NCBI GenBank assembly: GCA_002256995.1 | Contig: NCGX01000003.1 | Coordinates: 186,001-250,000 of the forward strand | Reading direction: 5' to 3' | Length of the DNA stretch: 64,000 nucleotides | DNA from: Hydrogenophilales bacterium 16-64-40 | GTDB lineage: Bacteria > Pseudomonadota > Gammaproteobacteria > Burkholderiales > Thiobacillaceae | Shown: positions 15,337 to 24,129 of the stretch, one piece after another | Layout of the letters: every line of letters begins with the position of its first letter | Position numbering within the stretch: position 1 is the first letter of the stretch | The notes under the pieces: generated by a model | Database searches by the model: none | Told to the model about the DNA's origin: nothing | What the model saw: only the letters and a program-made list of their open reading frames with translations | Translations under genes and position numbers: made by a program

Positions 15337-17295
15337 TTAGTCACCCATACCCATGATGATGTAGCCGGTCGGGCAGACGTCGGCACAAATGTGGCAGCCG
15401 ATGCACTTGCCGTAGTCGGTGTCGACGTAGCGGCCCACGGTGGGGTTGTCCTTCTTCTTCACCTTGAACACAGCGACCTGCGGGCAGTACACCACGCAGT
15501 TGTCGCATTCGAAGCACTGGCCGCAGGACATGCAGCGCTTGGCTTCGTCGACGACGTTCTTGTCGGACAAGGCATGCAGACGCTCTTCGAAGTTGCCCAG
15601 TGCGCCTTCCTTGTCCAGCACGGTCACGTCACGGATGTGACGCGGCACATTGGGGAAGTGGCCGAGGAACAGGTCATCGTGCGGGATGATGTGGCGCGCC
15701 GACCGGTCTTCGAAGTTGTGGAGAATGTCCTTGCGATCATCGGTACCGCGGATCTGCCCCTTGACTTCCGTGTACTCGTGGCCCGTCTCGAGCCACTTGC
15801 GAATTTCATCGAAGTGGTGAACGTCCACTTTCGGCCGCTTGTCGAGTTCGCGGCCTTTGAGGAAGGCATCGATGCCATCCACGGCAATGGATGCGTGGCC
15901 GATTGCGGTGGTCAGCAGGTGCGGACGCAGCACGTCGCCGCCAACGAAGATGTGCTCTTTGCCGGGGAAACGGTAGTTCTTGTCGGCTTTCATGAGGCCA
16001 TTGTTGTTGTTGAACTGCTCAAGGCCGGTGAAGTCGACACCCTGGCCGATCGCGGAGACGATCAGGTCAGCCGGCAAGTCACGCTCGGTACCTTCGACAA
16101 TCTTGGTTTCCTTGCCGTCCATCACGAAGTCGGCCACGCGCAGCGCAGTGGCGCGGCCTTTGTCGTCGACGACCACGCCCACCGGGGTCACACCGCCGAT
16201 GATCTCGATGCCTTCCTGCTGGGCATGCTCGACTTCATGCTTGTTGGCGGCCATCTTGTCGATGGTCGAGCGCGACACCAGCACCACCTCGGCGCCTTCG
16301 CGGGCGGAGATCGAGGCAACGTCGGATGCCATGTGGCCGGCGATCACGGCTTCCGGACGTTCATCCGCAGTACCCGACTTGGTCACATTACCCAGGCGGC
16401 GGGCGACAGTCGCCACGTCGATCGAGGTGTCGCCACCACCGATCACCACCACGCGATTGCCGACGTGCTGCAGACGGCCTTCGTTGAACGCGCGCAGGAA
16501 CGCCACGGCGGTCACGCAGTTGGGCGCTTCGGCGCCGGGCACCGGCAGCGGACGGCCAGCCTGGGCGCCCATTGCCATAAAGATGGCGTCGAACTCCTTC
16601 TCGATTTCGTCGAAGGTCACATCGGAACCGATGCGGGTCTTCAGGCGGGTTTCGACACCCAAGTCGATGATGCGCTTGATTTCGGCATCAAGCATTTCGC
16701 GCGGGGTGCGGAAACCGGGAATGCCGTAACGCATCATGCCGCCGAGCTCTTCATGCTCGTCGAAAATGGTCACACCGTGGCCGCGCAGGCGCAGCTGGTA
16801 GGCGGCTGCCAGGCCGGCAGGGCCGGCACCGATAATGGCTACTTTCTTGCCGGTCTCGGCTGCCGTGGAGGCGTAGGCCATGTTGTTTTCAATGCCCCAG
16901 TCGCCGATGAAGTGCTCGACTGCATTGATGCCGACATGATCTTCGACCATGTTGCGGTTACATCCGGATTCGCACGGTGCCGGGCAGACACGGCCCATCA
17001 CGCCGGGGAAGGGGTTGGCTTCGGTGACACGACGGAAGGCATATTCCTGCCAGGTCACGCCCGCCGGCGGCTTCTCGATGCCGCGTACGATGTTGAGGTA
17101 ACCACGGATGTCTTCGCCGGCGGGGCAGGAGCCCTGGCAAGGCGGCGTGGAAAGCATGTACTCCGGGCACTTGTGCGTCCAACTCGACTGGAAAATCTTG
17201 TCCTGAGAAGAGCGGAAACTTCCCTCTTTCTCGCCTTCCTTATAGCGACGCCATTCAATGCCTTCGGTTTTTGCTTTGTTCGTCGTGACAGCCAT
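15337..17295 (-). CDS. dsrL: DsrL, NAD(P)H-dependent iron-sulfur flavoprotein oxidoreductase
   Basis: A 652-residue homologue of the glutamate synthase small-subunit/NADPH oxidoreductase family. It has an N-terminal cysteine cluster (CPAPCESGCNRN), an FAD-binding GxGxxG (AIIGAGPAGLAAAYQLRLRG), a second nucleotide-binding GGGDTS, and C-terminal ferredoxin motifs (CMSCGQCFECDNCVVYCP; CIGCHICADVCP). DsrL is required for sulfur-globule oxidation and couples DsrAB electrons to NAD(P). It lies between dsrK and dsrJ, the usual place in sulfur oxidisers, which supports an oxidative pathway. Confidence 0.94.
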   Translation of the reverse strand: MAVTTNKAKTEGIEWRRYKEGEKEGSFRSSQDKIFQSSWTHKCPEYMLSTPPCQGSCPAGEDIRGYLNIVRGIEKPPAGVTWQEYAFRRVTEANPFPGVMGRVCPAPCESGCNRNMVEDHVGINAVEHFIGDWGIENNMAYASTAAETGKKVAIIGAGPAGLAAAYQLRLRGHGVTIFDEHEELGGMMRYGIPGFRTPREMLDAEIKRIIDLGVETRLKTRIGSDVTFDEIEKEFDAIFMAMGAQAGRPLPVPGAEAPNCVTAVAFLRAFNEGRLQHVGNRVVVIGGGDTSIDVATVARRLGNVTKSGTADERPEAVIAGHMASDVASISAREGAEVVLVSRSTIDKMAANKHEVEHAQQEGIEIIGGVTPVGVVVDDKGRATALRVADFVMDGKETKIVEGTERDLPADLIVSAIGQGVDFTGLEQFNNNNGLMKADKNYRFPGKEHIFVGGDVLRPHLLTTAIGHASIAVDGIDAFLKGRELDKRPKVDVHHFDEIRKWLETGHEYTEVKGQIRGTDDRKDILHNFEDRSARHIIPHDDLFLGHFPNVPRHIRDVTVLDKEGALGNFEERLHALSDKNVVDEAKRCMSCGQCFECDNCVVYCPQVAVFKVKKKDNPTVGRYVDTDYGKCIGCHICADVCPTGYIIMGMGD

Positions 17296-17356
17296 GTCGG
17301 TTCTCCTAACGCCTACGTTACTAAAGATAGTTAAATCGCAATCTTCCAGACCGGGT

Positions 17357-18880
17357 TCAGTCCAGCTTGATTGCCTTGCTAACCAATTGATGCACTCCGC
17401 CCACCATGCTCATGTTAAAGCCATACTTGGGCAATACTTTGGTGAACTGCGCCTTGCAGATGGCGCAGATCATGGCCATGAAATTGACCTGGTGTTCCTT
17501 GACTACGTTGTTCAGCGCCGTGGCACGCGGCATTGCGCCCTTGACCCGGACTTCCATCAGATCGTCGGTCAAAAGGCCGCCGCCACCACCGCAGCAGAAG
17601 GTGGATTCGCCGATGGTTTCGTCCGCCATGTCGTGGAAATTGTTTACCACCGACTTGATCAACTCACGCGGAATGATGAACTGGCCGCCGGGCTCGGTGC
17701 CCATGCGCGATGCGCGCGCAACGTTACACGAGTCGTGATAGGTCACGACCAGATCGTCGTTCAGCGACGGGTCGACCTTGATCTTGCCGGACTTGATCAG
17801 ATCGTTGGTCAACTCGCAAATGTGCTGCGGCTGCGGATAGGTCGGGTCGAGCTGCTTTTGCAGCTCGATCGAGAACGGATCGTTACCGCCATAGCCGATG
17901 CCGGTCAGGGTGTTCCAGAAGCTGTAGGCAACGCGCCAGGCGTGGCCGCATTCGCCGACCACGATGCGCTTGACGCCAAGTTCCAGCGCAGCATCGCGAA
18001 TCCGCATGGCGACCTTGCGCATGCTCTCGTAGTTGCCGTTGAACAGACCGAAGTTGCCGGCCTCAGAAGCGTGAGTGGACAAGGTCCAGCTGATGCCAGC
18101 GGCATGGAACACCTTGGCGTAACCGATCAGCGACTCCACATGCGGTTCGGAGAAGAAGTCCGCCGACGGCGTGACCAGCAGCACTTCCGCGCCTTTCACG
18201 TCGAGCGGCAATTTCACCGCCACGCCGGTGTCGGCTTCGATGTCTTCTTCCAGGCCTTCCAGGGTGTCTTCCAGCGCAGGGCCGGGCAGGCCGAGGTTGT
18301 TGCCGATTTTGTGAACCTTGCTCAGAATCTCGTTGGAGTACTTCTGCCCCATGCCGACATGGTTGAGGATTTCGCGGCCGGCCATGGTGATTTCGGCGGT
18401 GTCAATGCCGTAGGGGCAATACACCGAGCAACGACGGCACTCCGAACACTGATAATAGTAGCTGTACCAGTCGTTGAGAATGTCCTTGGTCAGATCCTTG
18501 GCGCCCACCAGCTTGGGAAACAGCTTGCCCGCTGTGGTGAAATAGCGGCGGTAGACTTGGCGCATCAGATCCTGGCGCGCTACCGGCATGTTCTTGGGAT
18601 CGGACGTGCCCAGATAATAGTGGCATTTATCGGTGCACGCCCCGCAGTGCACGCAGGCATCCATGAAGACTTTCAGCGAGCGGTACTTGCCCAGCAGGTC
18701 GCCCATCTTGTCGATGGCACGCTCTTTCCAGTCCTCGCCCAGCTCATGCGGATAGCCCATGAAATCCTGGACCGGCTGGCCCGCAGGAAAGGTCTTGGCA
18801 TGCGCCATCACGCCTTCCCGCAGCTTGGGGATTTCGATGTCGTCCTTGAGTTCCGGAATGTCAAATTCAGCAGCTGCCAC
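17357..18880 (-). CDS. dsrK: DsrK, HdrD-like iron-sulfur catalytic subunit
   Basis: A 507-residue cytoplasmic/membrane-attached heterodisulfide-reductase-like subunit. Two N-terminal ferredoxin motifs (CVHCGACTDKCHYYLG; CSECRRCSVYCPYG) precede CCG-type motifs (HDSCNVAR; FCCGGGGG; CAICKAQF) that bind the noncubane cluster. It is thought to handle the DsrC disulfide or trisulfide and pass electrons to DsrM. Order dsrC-dsrM-dsrK-dsrL is conserved here. Confidence 0.94.
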   Translation of the reverse strand: MAAAEFDIPELKDDIEIPKLREGVMAHAKTFPAGQPVQDFMGYPHELGEDWKERAIDKMGDLLGKYRSLKVFMDACVHCGACTDKCHYYLGTSDPKNMPVARQDLMRQVYRRYFTTAGKLFPKLVGAKDLTKDILNDWYSYYYQCSECRRCSVYCPYGIDTAEITMAGREILNHVGMGQKYSNEILSKVHKIGNNLGLPGPALEDTLEGLEEDIEADTGVAVKLPLDVKGAEVLLVTPSADFFSEPHVESLIGYAKVFHAAGISWTLSTHASEAGNFGLFNGNYESMRKVAMRIRDAALELGVKRIVVGECGHAWRVAYSFWNTLTGIGYGGNDPFSIELQKQLDPTYPQPQHICELTNDLIKSGKIKVDPSLNDDLVVTYHDSCNVARASRMGTEPGGQFIIPRELIKSVVNNFHDMADETIGESTFCCGGGGGLLTDDLMEVRVKGAMPRATALNNVVKEHQVNFMAMICAICKAQFTKVLPKYGFNMSMVGGVHQLVSKAIKLD

Positions 18881-18930
18881 TTGAGGGTCCTTTGTCCGTA
18901 CTTACGCGTTCGTTAATCGATGTCAACGAA

Positions 18931-19671
18931 TCAGTTTTTCTGATCGAGCCGGGCCGCCCACGCCGCCACATGGCGATGCTCACGCGGGTTGTCCACCTGG
19001 TTGCGGGTCGGGCTAAAGAACAGGCCCGGCGCATGCAGCAACTTGCTGATCGGGAAGATCACCATCAGCAGCGCCACCAGCGCAAGGTGCACCAACAGAG
19101 TCAGATCCTGCGGTAGCGGCTGCACATCGAGATACATCAAGCCCAGGAAAAAAGCCTTCAGCGCCACGATGTCGGTATGGACGACAAAGGTCATCAACAT
19201 GCCGGACAGTCCGATCGCAATCAGCAGCACCAGCATCAGGTAGTCGGACGGGGTCGAAATGTAGCGCACCCGATCAACCAGGAAGCGGCGTGCCAACAGC
19301 CCGGCCATACCGATCACCATCATGATGCTGGCGTATTTTCCGAACGGCTGCACGATGCCAACCCAGAACCAGACCGGCTCGGTGAAATAGCGCAGATGAC
19401 GCAGCAGCACCAGCAACAACCCGAAATGAAACATCCAGCCAAACACCCAGATCCATTTGTTGGCCTTGAACAGCGATTCGAACAGCACGACTTCCTTCGC
19501 CATCCGGTACGTCACGCCCTGTCGCGTGGTCGGCGCAGGGGTCGTCGGAATCTTCAGCGGCGCGGGGGTGCGGCTGTAGTCAAAAATCTTGTAACCCAGG
19601 CCCACCACCAGCAAAAAAGTGGCGAGGTAGAACATCCCGGCATAAATCATCGTCACAGTAGACAAACCCAT
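18931..19671 (-). CDS. dsrM: DsrM, NarI-like cytochrome b membrane subunit
   Basis: A 246-residue membrane protein with about five to six hydrophobic helices and histidines suited to b-heme ligation (e.g. FGWMFHFGLLLVLLRHLRYF). It anchors DsrK and exchanges electrons with quinone. The extreme C-terminus is hydrophilic. A 130-bp gap with a hairpin separates it from dsrC upstream. Confidence 0.92.
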   Translation of the reverse strand: MGLSTVTMIYAGMFYLATFLLVVGLGYKIFDYSRTPAPLKIPTTPAPTTRQGVTYRMAKEVVLFESLFKANKWIWVFGWMFHFGLLLVLLRHLRYFTEPVWFWVGIVQPFGKYASIMMVIGMAGLLARRFLVDRVRYISTPSDYLMLVLLIAIGLSGMLMTFVVHTDIVALKAFFLGLMYLDVQPLPQDLTLLVHLALVALLMVIFPISKLLHAPGLFFSPTRNQVDNPREHRHVAAWAARLDQKN

Positions 19672-19761
19672 CTCCCAACAACGTTGTGTTTACGAATCAA
19701 ACGCGAACTCTGGCATAGCCCAGCCACATTCGATTGGGAAACACAGCCTGAAAATCGAAGC

Positions 19762-19783
19762 CACCCCGATTAAGCCCGGGGTG
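19762..19783 (-). terminator. Hairpin between dsrC and dsrM
   Basis: On the minus strand CACCCCG pairs with CGGGGTG around an 8-base loop, about 18 bases after the dsrC stop, followed by only a mild T-rich tail. It could be a leaky terminator or an mRNA-stabilising end that keeps dsrC transcript above dsrM, which fits DsrC being needed in excess. Confidence 0.5.
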
Positions 19784-19801
19784 ACCCGACAAAATTACAA
19801 C

Positions 19802-20137
19802 TTAAATACAGCCAGTCGGCTTGGGCAGGCCGGCGATCTTACAAGCCTGCTTGGCGGGACCGTAGGGGAACAACTCGTACAGGTACTTGTTGTTGCCTTT
19901 CTCAGCACCCAGTTTCTTGCCGATAGCCTTGGTCAGCACGCGCACCGCAGGAGCGATCTGGTATTCGGCGTAGTACTCACGGAGGAAGTTGACCACTTCC
20001 CAATGGCTGTCGGTCAGTTCGACTTTCTCTTCCACCGCCATATATTTAGCGACGTCTTCGTTCCACTGCGACAGATCGACCAAATAACCTTCTTCGTCGA
20101 CTTCGTAGTCTTTACCGGCGATATCCACCATGGGCAT
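19802..20137 (-). CDS. dsrC: DsrC, sulfur carrier protein
   Basis: A 111-residue DsrC with the full C-terminal arm: ACKIAGLPKPTGCI, containing both conserved cysteines (the upstream one and the penultimate one). It carries sulfur as persulfide or trisulfide between DsrEFH, DsrAB and DsrMK. A good SD (AAGGAG on the minus strand) precedes MPMVDIAGKDYEV. It follows dsrH in the expected order. Confidence 0.96.
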   Translation of the reverse strand: MPMVDIAGKDYEVDEEGYLVDLSQWNEDVAKYMAVEEKVELTDSHWEVVNFLREYYAEYQIAPAVRVLTKAIGKKLGAEKGNNKYLYELFPYGPAKQACKIAGLPKPTGCI

Positions 20138-20159
20138 AGCAATACTCCTTTAATTTAAG

Positions 20160-20452
20160 TTACAGCCAAGACTGACAGTTGCTGTGCTCTGCGACCAGAT
20201 CCACAAAACCGCCGTAATCCACGACATTGACTCCGTCCAGCACGCGCCCGGCCATGCCGCCAGATCAGGACCGAGTGCGTAAATCTTGAGGTCAGCCGCC
20301 GCTGCCTGGATTTTCGCCGCCGCCGCGTTGCCGTTCGTCGCCGCATACACTGCGTCTTCGATCAGCAATACAGCAGAACCTTTGGTGGCCATGCGCAAGC
20401 AGCTTTCCAGCGTGCTGCGCTCAGTGGCCGATTTGTTCACAATATGCAGCAT
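20160..20452 (-). pseudogene. dsrH: dsrH with a frameshift in its second half
   Basis: DsrH is the third subunit of the DsrEFH sulfurtransferase. The first ~65 residues are normal (MLHIVNKSATERSTLESCLR..., conserved Cys at 18; ...KIYALGPDLAA). After 20256 the frame gives unrelated sequence, whereas the +1-shifted frame gives the expected family ending VVDYGGFVDLVAEHSNCQSWL, stopping at 20160. Compared with the usual LGPDLxARGM, about 7 bases seem missing at ~20256-20261. Read without correction the product is 100 residues, ending at 20150, with an aberrant C-terminus. Real mutation and assembly error cannot be separated here. Confidence 0.8.
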
Positions 20453-20462
20453 GTCTATCCCC

Positions 20463-20858
20463 TTAGAAGCTGATCACGACGTCTTGCTCGGCCATGAGAT
20501 TTGCCATCTCATCGACGGAGAGCACCGTCACATCCACAATCAGGTCATCTTCGGTCAGACCGCGTGCATCCAACGACGCCTGATCGACATAGAGCTTCTC
20601 GATGTCGTAGCCTTCCAATGCACGGTAGGTCCTGGAGAAATCCTTGACTTCGATGCCCTTGGTGTCGATGCCCTTCATCAGCTGATAGATACCGTCATCG
20701 GTAAACACCATGCTCACATCCTGATCGAAAGCAGCCGTAATCAGCACCACTTCCAGCCCTTCCAGCGCATACACGGTACCGTGCGGCGCCTTGCGGTTCA
20801 GGAACATGAATTTCTTGACGATGCCGGAGCCGTCTTCCATCTCATCCATATCGCTCAT
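20463..20858 (-). CDS. dsrF: DsrF, sulfurtransferase subunit
   Basis: A 131-residue DsrE/F-fold protein (KKFMFLNRKAPHGTVYALEGLEVVLITAAF...). DsrF is a structural subunit of the hexameric DsrE2F2H2 complex that relays sulfur to DsrC. No cysteine is visible, as expected for a non-catalytic subunit. It lies 10 bases after dsrE in conserved order. Confidence 0.93.
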   Translation of the reverse strand: MSDMDEMEDGSGIVKKFMFLNRKAPHGTVYALEGLEVVLITAAFDQDVSMVFTDDGIYQLMKGIDTKGIEVKDFSRTYRALEGYDIEKLYVDQASLDARGLTEDDLIVDVTVLSVDEMANLMAEQDVVISF

Positions 20859-20867
20859 CTCGTTTCC

Positions 20868-21227
20868 TTAATCACCGAACGTCACGAGACGATCGTACTG
20901 AATACCCATCTCCACCAGCTGACCCAGTCCGGAAATACGGAAACCGGGCGCCAGCACATCATCGTTAATGCCGCGGCGCTGTGCAGCAGCCACACAGACG
21001 ACCAGGTCGACCGCGTGCTCTTCGGCCAGCTTGGACCAGCGGCTGCTGACGTTGCGATCATCCTGCGGGGGCGTTGCCAAACGCGTGGAATTGTTCACAC
21101 CATCATGGTAGAAAAAAACACGCGGCACTTTGTGCCCCTTCTCGATCGCCGTACGGGCGAAGAGATAGGCAGTGTCGCTGGCCTGATGGGTATAAGGCCC
21201 TTCGTTTACAAGAATACCGAATTCCAT
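20868..21227 (-). CDS. dsrE: DsrE, sulfurtransferase catalytic subunit
   Basis: A 119-residue protein with the active-site cysteine at position 78 (VVCVAAAQRRG), the same residue number as in Allochromatium DsrE. It accepts sulfane sulfur and passes it to DsrC. I chose MEFGILVNEGPYTHQ at 21227 because it matches the family N-terminus; a longer frame upstream is non-homologous. Confidence 0.94.
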   Translation of the reverse strand: MEFGILVNEGPYTHQASDTAYLFARTAIEKGHKVPRVFFYHDGVNNSTRLATPPQDDRNVSSRWSKLAEEHAVDLVVCVAAAQRRGINDDVLAPGFRISGLGQLVEMGIQYDRLVTFGD

Positions 21228-21310
21228 TTGTCTATCTCGAACTCCGAAAAATCCAGCCATTGTTGTCACACTTGCCACCCGTCACGGGGAACCGCGACGG
21301 GGCACCCCTA

Positions 21311-22381
21311 TTAGAAGCGGATGTGAGCAGAAGCGTTCAGGTTGGCACGACCGCCACGCCAGTTATCGATGTGATACTTGGTGAAGGGCAGACCGGTCTT
21401 TTCGAAGAATGCGGGCCAACCAATACGGTCGATCCAGTCGATCATGCGCTCCCAAGGCTTACCGTCTTCCTTGTAGGTGGCGAGGATCTTCTTGACCACC
21501 TCACCCACTTCCGGCCAACGCGGTGCATTGTTCGGCAGGCCGGCAGCGACCAGCTTGTGGAAGGTCGGCTTGGAACGGGCGTTGGAGTTCTTGCCGCCCA
21601 CCCAGATCGCAATCTTGGAGTGCTCGGGATCGTTGATCTGCATCGGCGGGCAGGGCGGGAAGCAGGCGCCGCAGCAGATGCATTTCTTTTCGTCGACTTC
21701 CAGCGAAGGCTTGCCGTTCACCAGGGCGGGGCGGATCGCAGCCACGGGGCAACGTGCCACGACGGAGGGACGCTCACACACGTTGGCAACCAGATCGTGG
21801 TTGATCTTCGGCGGCTTGGTGTGCTGGACGATGATCGCGATGTCGGCCTGGCCGCCGCAGTTGATTTCGCAGCAGGAAGTGGACAGCTTGACGCGGTTGG
21901 GCATCTCGCACTTGACGAAATCGTCGTATAACTCGTCCATCAGCGCCTTCACCACGCCGGAGGCGTCGGTTGCAGGGATGTCGCAGTGCAGCCAGCCCTG
22001 AGTGTGCGCAATCATGGACACCGAGTTGGCGGTACCACCGATGGGATAACCCTTGTCGTTGAGCGCCTTGATCAGCGGCTCGACCTTGGAACCATCCGTG
22101 ATCATGTACTCGATATTGGAACGTGCGGTGAAACGCACGAAGCCGTCGGCATACTGGTCGGCAATGTCGGCCAGTTCGCGGATCGTGTAATGGTCCATCT
22201 GACGCTGGGTACCGGCCTTGACCGTCCAGATTTCGTCGCCGGACTCAGCACGGTGGTAAAGGACACCCGGCTTCGGATGGCTGTGGAATGCCCACTTGCC
22301 ATAGTTTTTCACCATCACGGGGTGCATGTAGGGCATCGGATCCGGTGCGCCGGACTCGATAGGCGGACGTAGTTCTGCCAT
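21311..22381 (-). CDS. dsrB: Reverse dissimilatory sulfite reductase, beta subunit
   Basis: A 356-residue beta subunit. It contains siroheme/4Fe-4S-ligating cysteines (STSCCEINCGG and VCERPSVVARCP) and an inserted ferredoxin domain (CICCGACFPPCP). With DsrA it forms the cytoplasmic alpha2beta2 enzyme oxidising reduced sulfur to sulfite. It follows dsrA after a 65-bp gap that holds a hairpin. Confidence 0.97.
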   Translation of the reverse strand: MAELRPPIESGAPDPMPYMHPVMVKNYGKWAFHSHPKPGVLYHRAESGDEIWTVKAGTQRQMDHYTIRELADIADQYADGFVRFTARSNIEYMITDGSKVEPLIKALNDKGYPIGGTANSVSMIAHTQGWLHCDIPATDASGVVKALMDELYDDFVKCEMPNRVKLSTSCCEINCGGQADIAIIVQHTKPPKINHDLVANVCERPSVVARCPVAAIRPALVNGKPSLEVDEKKCICCGACFPPCPPMQINDPEHSKIAIWVGGKNSNARSKPTFHKLVAAGLPNNAPRWPEVGEVVKKILATYKEDGKPWERMIDWIDRIGWPAFFEKTGLPFTKYHIDNWRGGRANLNASAHIRF

Positions 22382-22406
22382 GTTTTATCTCCAACTGATT
22401 TATACA

Positions 22407-22432
22407 CGGGTCCCGGCTCGCGCCGGATCCCG
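22407..22432 (-). repeat. Hairpin in the dsrA-dsrB gap
   Basis: Arms of 11 bases (9 pairs, two mismatches) enclose a TCGC loop. The GC-rich stem without a T-run could stabilise the dsrA mRNA 3' side or mark a processing site. Both subunits are needed equally, so strong termination here is unlikely. Confidence 0.45.
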
Positions 22433-22446
22433 GGGTAAGCAAAAAA

Positions 22447-23748
22447 TTAGGCGGCGGACTGCTTGTGCTCGTTCCACTTCTCGACTTGCTCGTCCCAATC
22501 GTCGGCACGGAAGTAGGGGTTGGAACGCGGTTCTTTGATCATGTTGGGATCAACCGGAATATCCAGACCTTCGAGGAAGTTGGTCAGGCCGATACGCTCG
22601 ATCATTTCACCGGTACGCTCGTGCTCCAGCGCGTTTTCCGCGAAGAAGTCGAGAATGTTGCGGGCCAGTTCGTTCAGCTTCTCGAAGTCCTCGTCGGACT
22701 CCAGCTTCATGAACGGAATCACCACGGTACCCATGGTCGCGCCGATTTTCAGCACGCCCTTGCCGCCCACCAGGATGGACACGCCCTTATCGCTACCGGG
22801 CAGCAGGCCGCCGGGGATAACGTTCAGGCAATGCATGCAGCGCACGCAGTTCTTGTTGTCGATGCACAGGGTGTTGCCGTCGCCCAGGCTGGCGGCAGAC
22901 ACGTTTGCGCTGGCCTTGAACTTGTCGCTGGAGACCAGGGTAATGGCCTTGGTCGGGCACTTGCTGATCACGTCATTGACGAGATCGTTCATGCCGTGGG
23001 CCTTGTAGTAGTCCTGAACCTGCGCTTCGTTGACGCGGATGTTGTCGCGCCAGGTGCCGATGGTGGCCATGTCGGAACGCTGGATGGCGTTGACGCAGTC
23101 GTTCGGGCAGCCGGAGAATTTGAACTTGAACTTGTACGGCAGGGACGGACGGTGCATGTCGTCCAGGTTGTTGTTGATGACGGTACGCAGCGCCTTGGCT
23201 TCGTCGTAGCAGGACATTTCGCAACGGGCAGCACCGACGCAGGACATCGAAGTGCGCAGCGCGGGGCCCGCGCCACCGAGGTCGAAGCCCATTTCGTTGA
23301 ATTCGTCGAAGGCGCGCTGGACGTCAGCAGTCTTGATGCCTTGCATCATGATGTCGCCGGACTGGCCGTGGAACGCGATCAGGCCCGAACCACCGGTTGC
23401 CGACCAGACATCGCACATCTTGCGCAGCAGGTCAGAGGTGTAATGCATGCCAGCGGGCGGCTGGATGCGCAGGGTGTGGAATTCAGCTGCCTCGGGGAAC
23501 AGCGGCTTGTTGTTTTCGTCCTTCAGCTCGGTGAAGCGAGGGATCACGCCACCACCGTAGCCGAACACACCAACCGTACCGCCCTTCCAGTAACCCATCT
23601 TGGTCTGATAAGACGTCTCCAGCTGACCCATCAGGTCAACCATCATGTCGTTATCTTTGGCCAGACGCTTGAGGCCGGTCACGAAGCTGGGCCACGGGCC
23701 TTTCTCGAGTTCGTCCAGATTGGGCGTATCAATCATTTGCTTTGCCAT
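22447..23748 (-). CDS. dsrA: Reverse dissimilatory sulfite reductase, alpha subunit
   Basis: A 433-residue alpha subunit. Conserved cysteines for the siroheme-coupled 4Fe-4S cluster are visible (MSCVGAARCEMSCYDE; FSGCPNDCVNA), and a ferredoxin domain carries CVRCMHCLNV. The TGGSGLIAFHGQSGDIM segment is typical of DsrA. Start MAKQMIDTPNLDELE is preceded by AGGAGAGA. It is the first gene of the minus-strand dsr operon. Confidence 0.97.
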   Translation of the reverse strand: MAKQMIDTPNLDELEKGPWPSFVTGLKRLAKDNDMMVDLMGQLETSYQTKMGYWKGGTVGVFGYGGGVIPRFTELKDENNKPLFPEAAEFHTLRIQPPAGMHYTSDLLRKMCDVWSATGGSGLIAFHGQSGDIMMQGIKTADVQRAFDEFNEMGFDLGGAGPALRTSMSCVGAARCEMSCYDEAKALRTVINNNLDDMHRPSLPYKFKFKFSGCPNDCVNAIQRSDMATIGTWRDNIRVNEAQVQDYYKAHGMNDLVNDVISKCPTKAITLVSSDKFKASANVSAASLGDGNTLCIDNKNCVRCMHCLNVIPGGLLPGSDKGVSILVGGKGVLKIGATMGTVVIPFMKLESDEDFEKLNELARNILDFFAENALEHERTGEMIERIGLTNFLEGLDIPVDPNMIKEPRSNPYFRADDWDEQVEKWNEHKQSAA

Positions 23749-23857
23749 TATCTTCTCTCCTAGAAAATTTCGAAATGCCCGCTCAGCAGACAGCTCAACG
23801 GTATATCAGCATCTTATTGGCTGGGCCGCCGCGCCACCATCATTCTCATGGGTAAAT

Positions 23858-23905
23858 CGTGTACGCCATGCAGGTAGTCTTGCACCTACCCATATGGCGT
23901 ATACG
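23858..23905. repeat. Long imperfect inverted repeat upstream of dsrA
   Basis: Left arm CGTGTACGCCATGCAGGTAG and right arm CTACCCATATGGCGTATACG pair in about 17 of 20 positions around a short loop. It lies 110-157 bases upstream of the dsrA start. As DNA it could bind a dimeric regulator; as 5' leader RNA it would form a stable hairpin. No T-run follows, so it is not an ordinary terminator. Confidence 0.65.
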
Positions 23906-23920
23906 GCAATCCCCAACGCG

Positions 23921-23955
23921 GTAATGTCCCAGACCCGCAAAGAGTGAGACATTAC
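23921..23955. repeat. Spaced 8-bp inverted repeat upstream of dsrA
   Basis: GTAATGTC (23921-23928) and GACATTAC (23948-23955) are perfectly inverted, 19 bases apart (27 bp start to start). The spacing suits a regulator bound on one face or a loop. It lies between the long hairpin and the AT-rich candidate promoter. Confidence 0.55.
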
Positions 23956-24129
23956 GTGCCCGCCACAGGAACCCATAAGAGTATTAAAATATTGTTGCGA
24001 ACGCAAGCCCATGCGCAGATCAGGGTTGAAATGCCGCGTCGCACCCTCATTGAAATGCAGTATCTGAGGTGGGTTGCCCCGACAACAACATCCCGATCAA
24101 GTTATTGCCACACCACGGATTAAGTTCAC

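Larger units (their letters stand above)
23749..24129. promoter_or_regulatory. Divergent control region between dsrA and the Cas6-like operon
   Basis: This 381-bp gap holds no convincing gene. It contains two strong inverted repeats (23858-23905 and 23921-23955), an AT-rich stretch near 23977-23995 that could hold a promoter, and a direct repeat TTGAAATGC at 24026-24034 and 24050-24058. Transcription must start leftward for dsr and rightward for the unknown operon. I cannot assign exact -35/-10 boxes. Confidence 0.55.

Noticed and set aside
23806..24012. 68-residue frame antisense to the Cas6 operon, upstream of dsrA
   Set aside because: It spans the inverted repeats of the control region, lacks a ribosome-binding site and resembles no protein I know.
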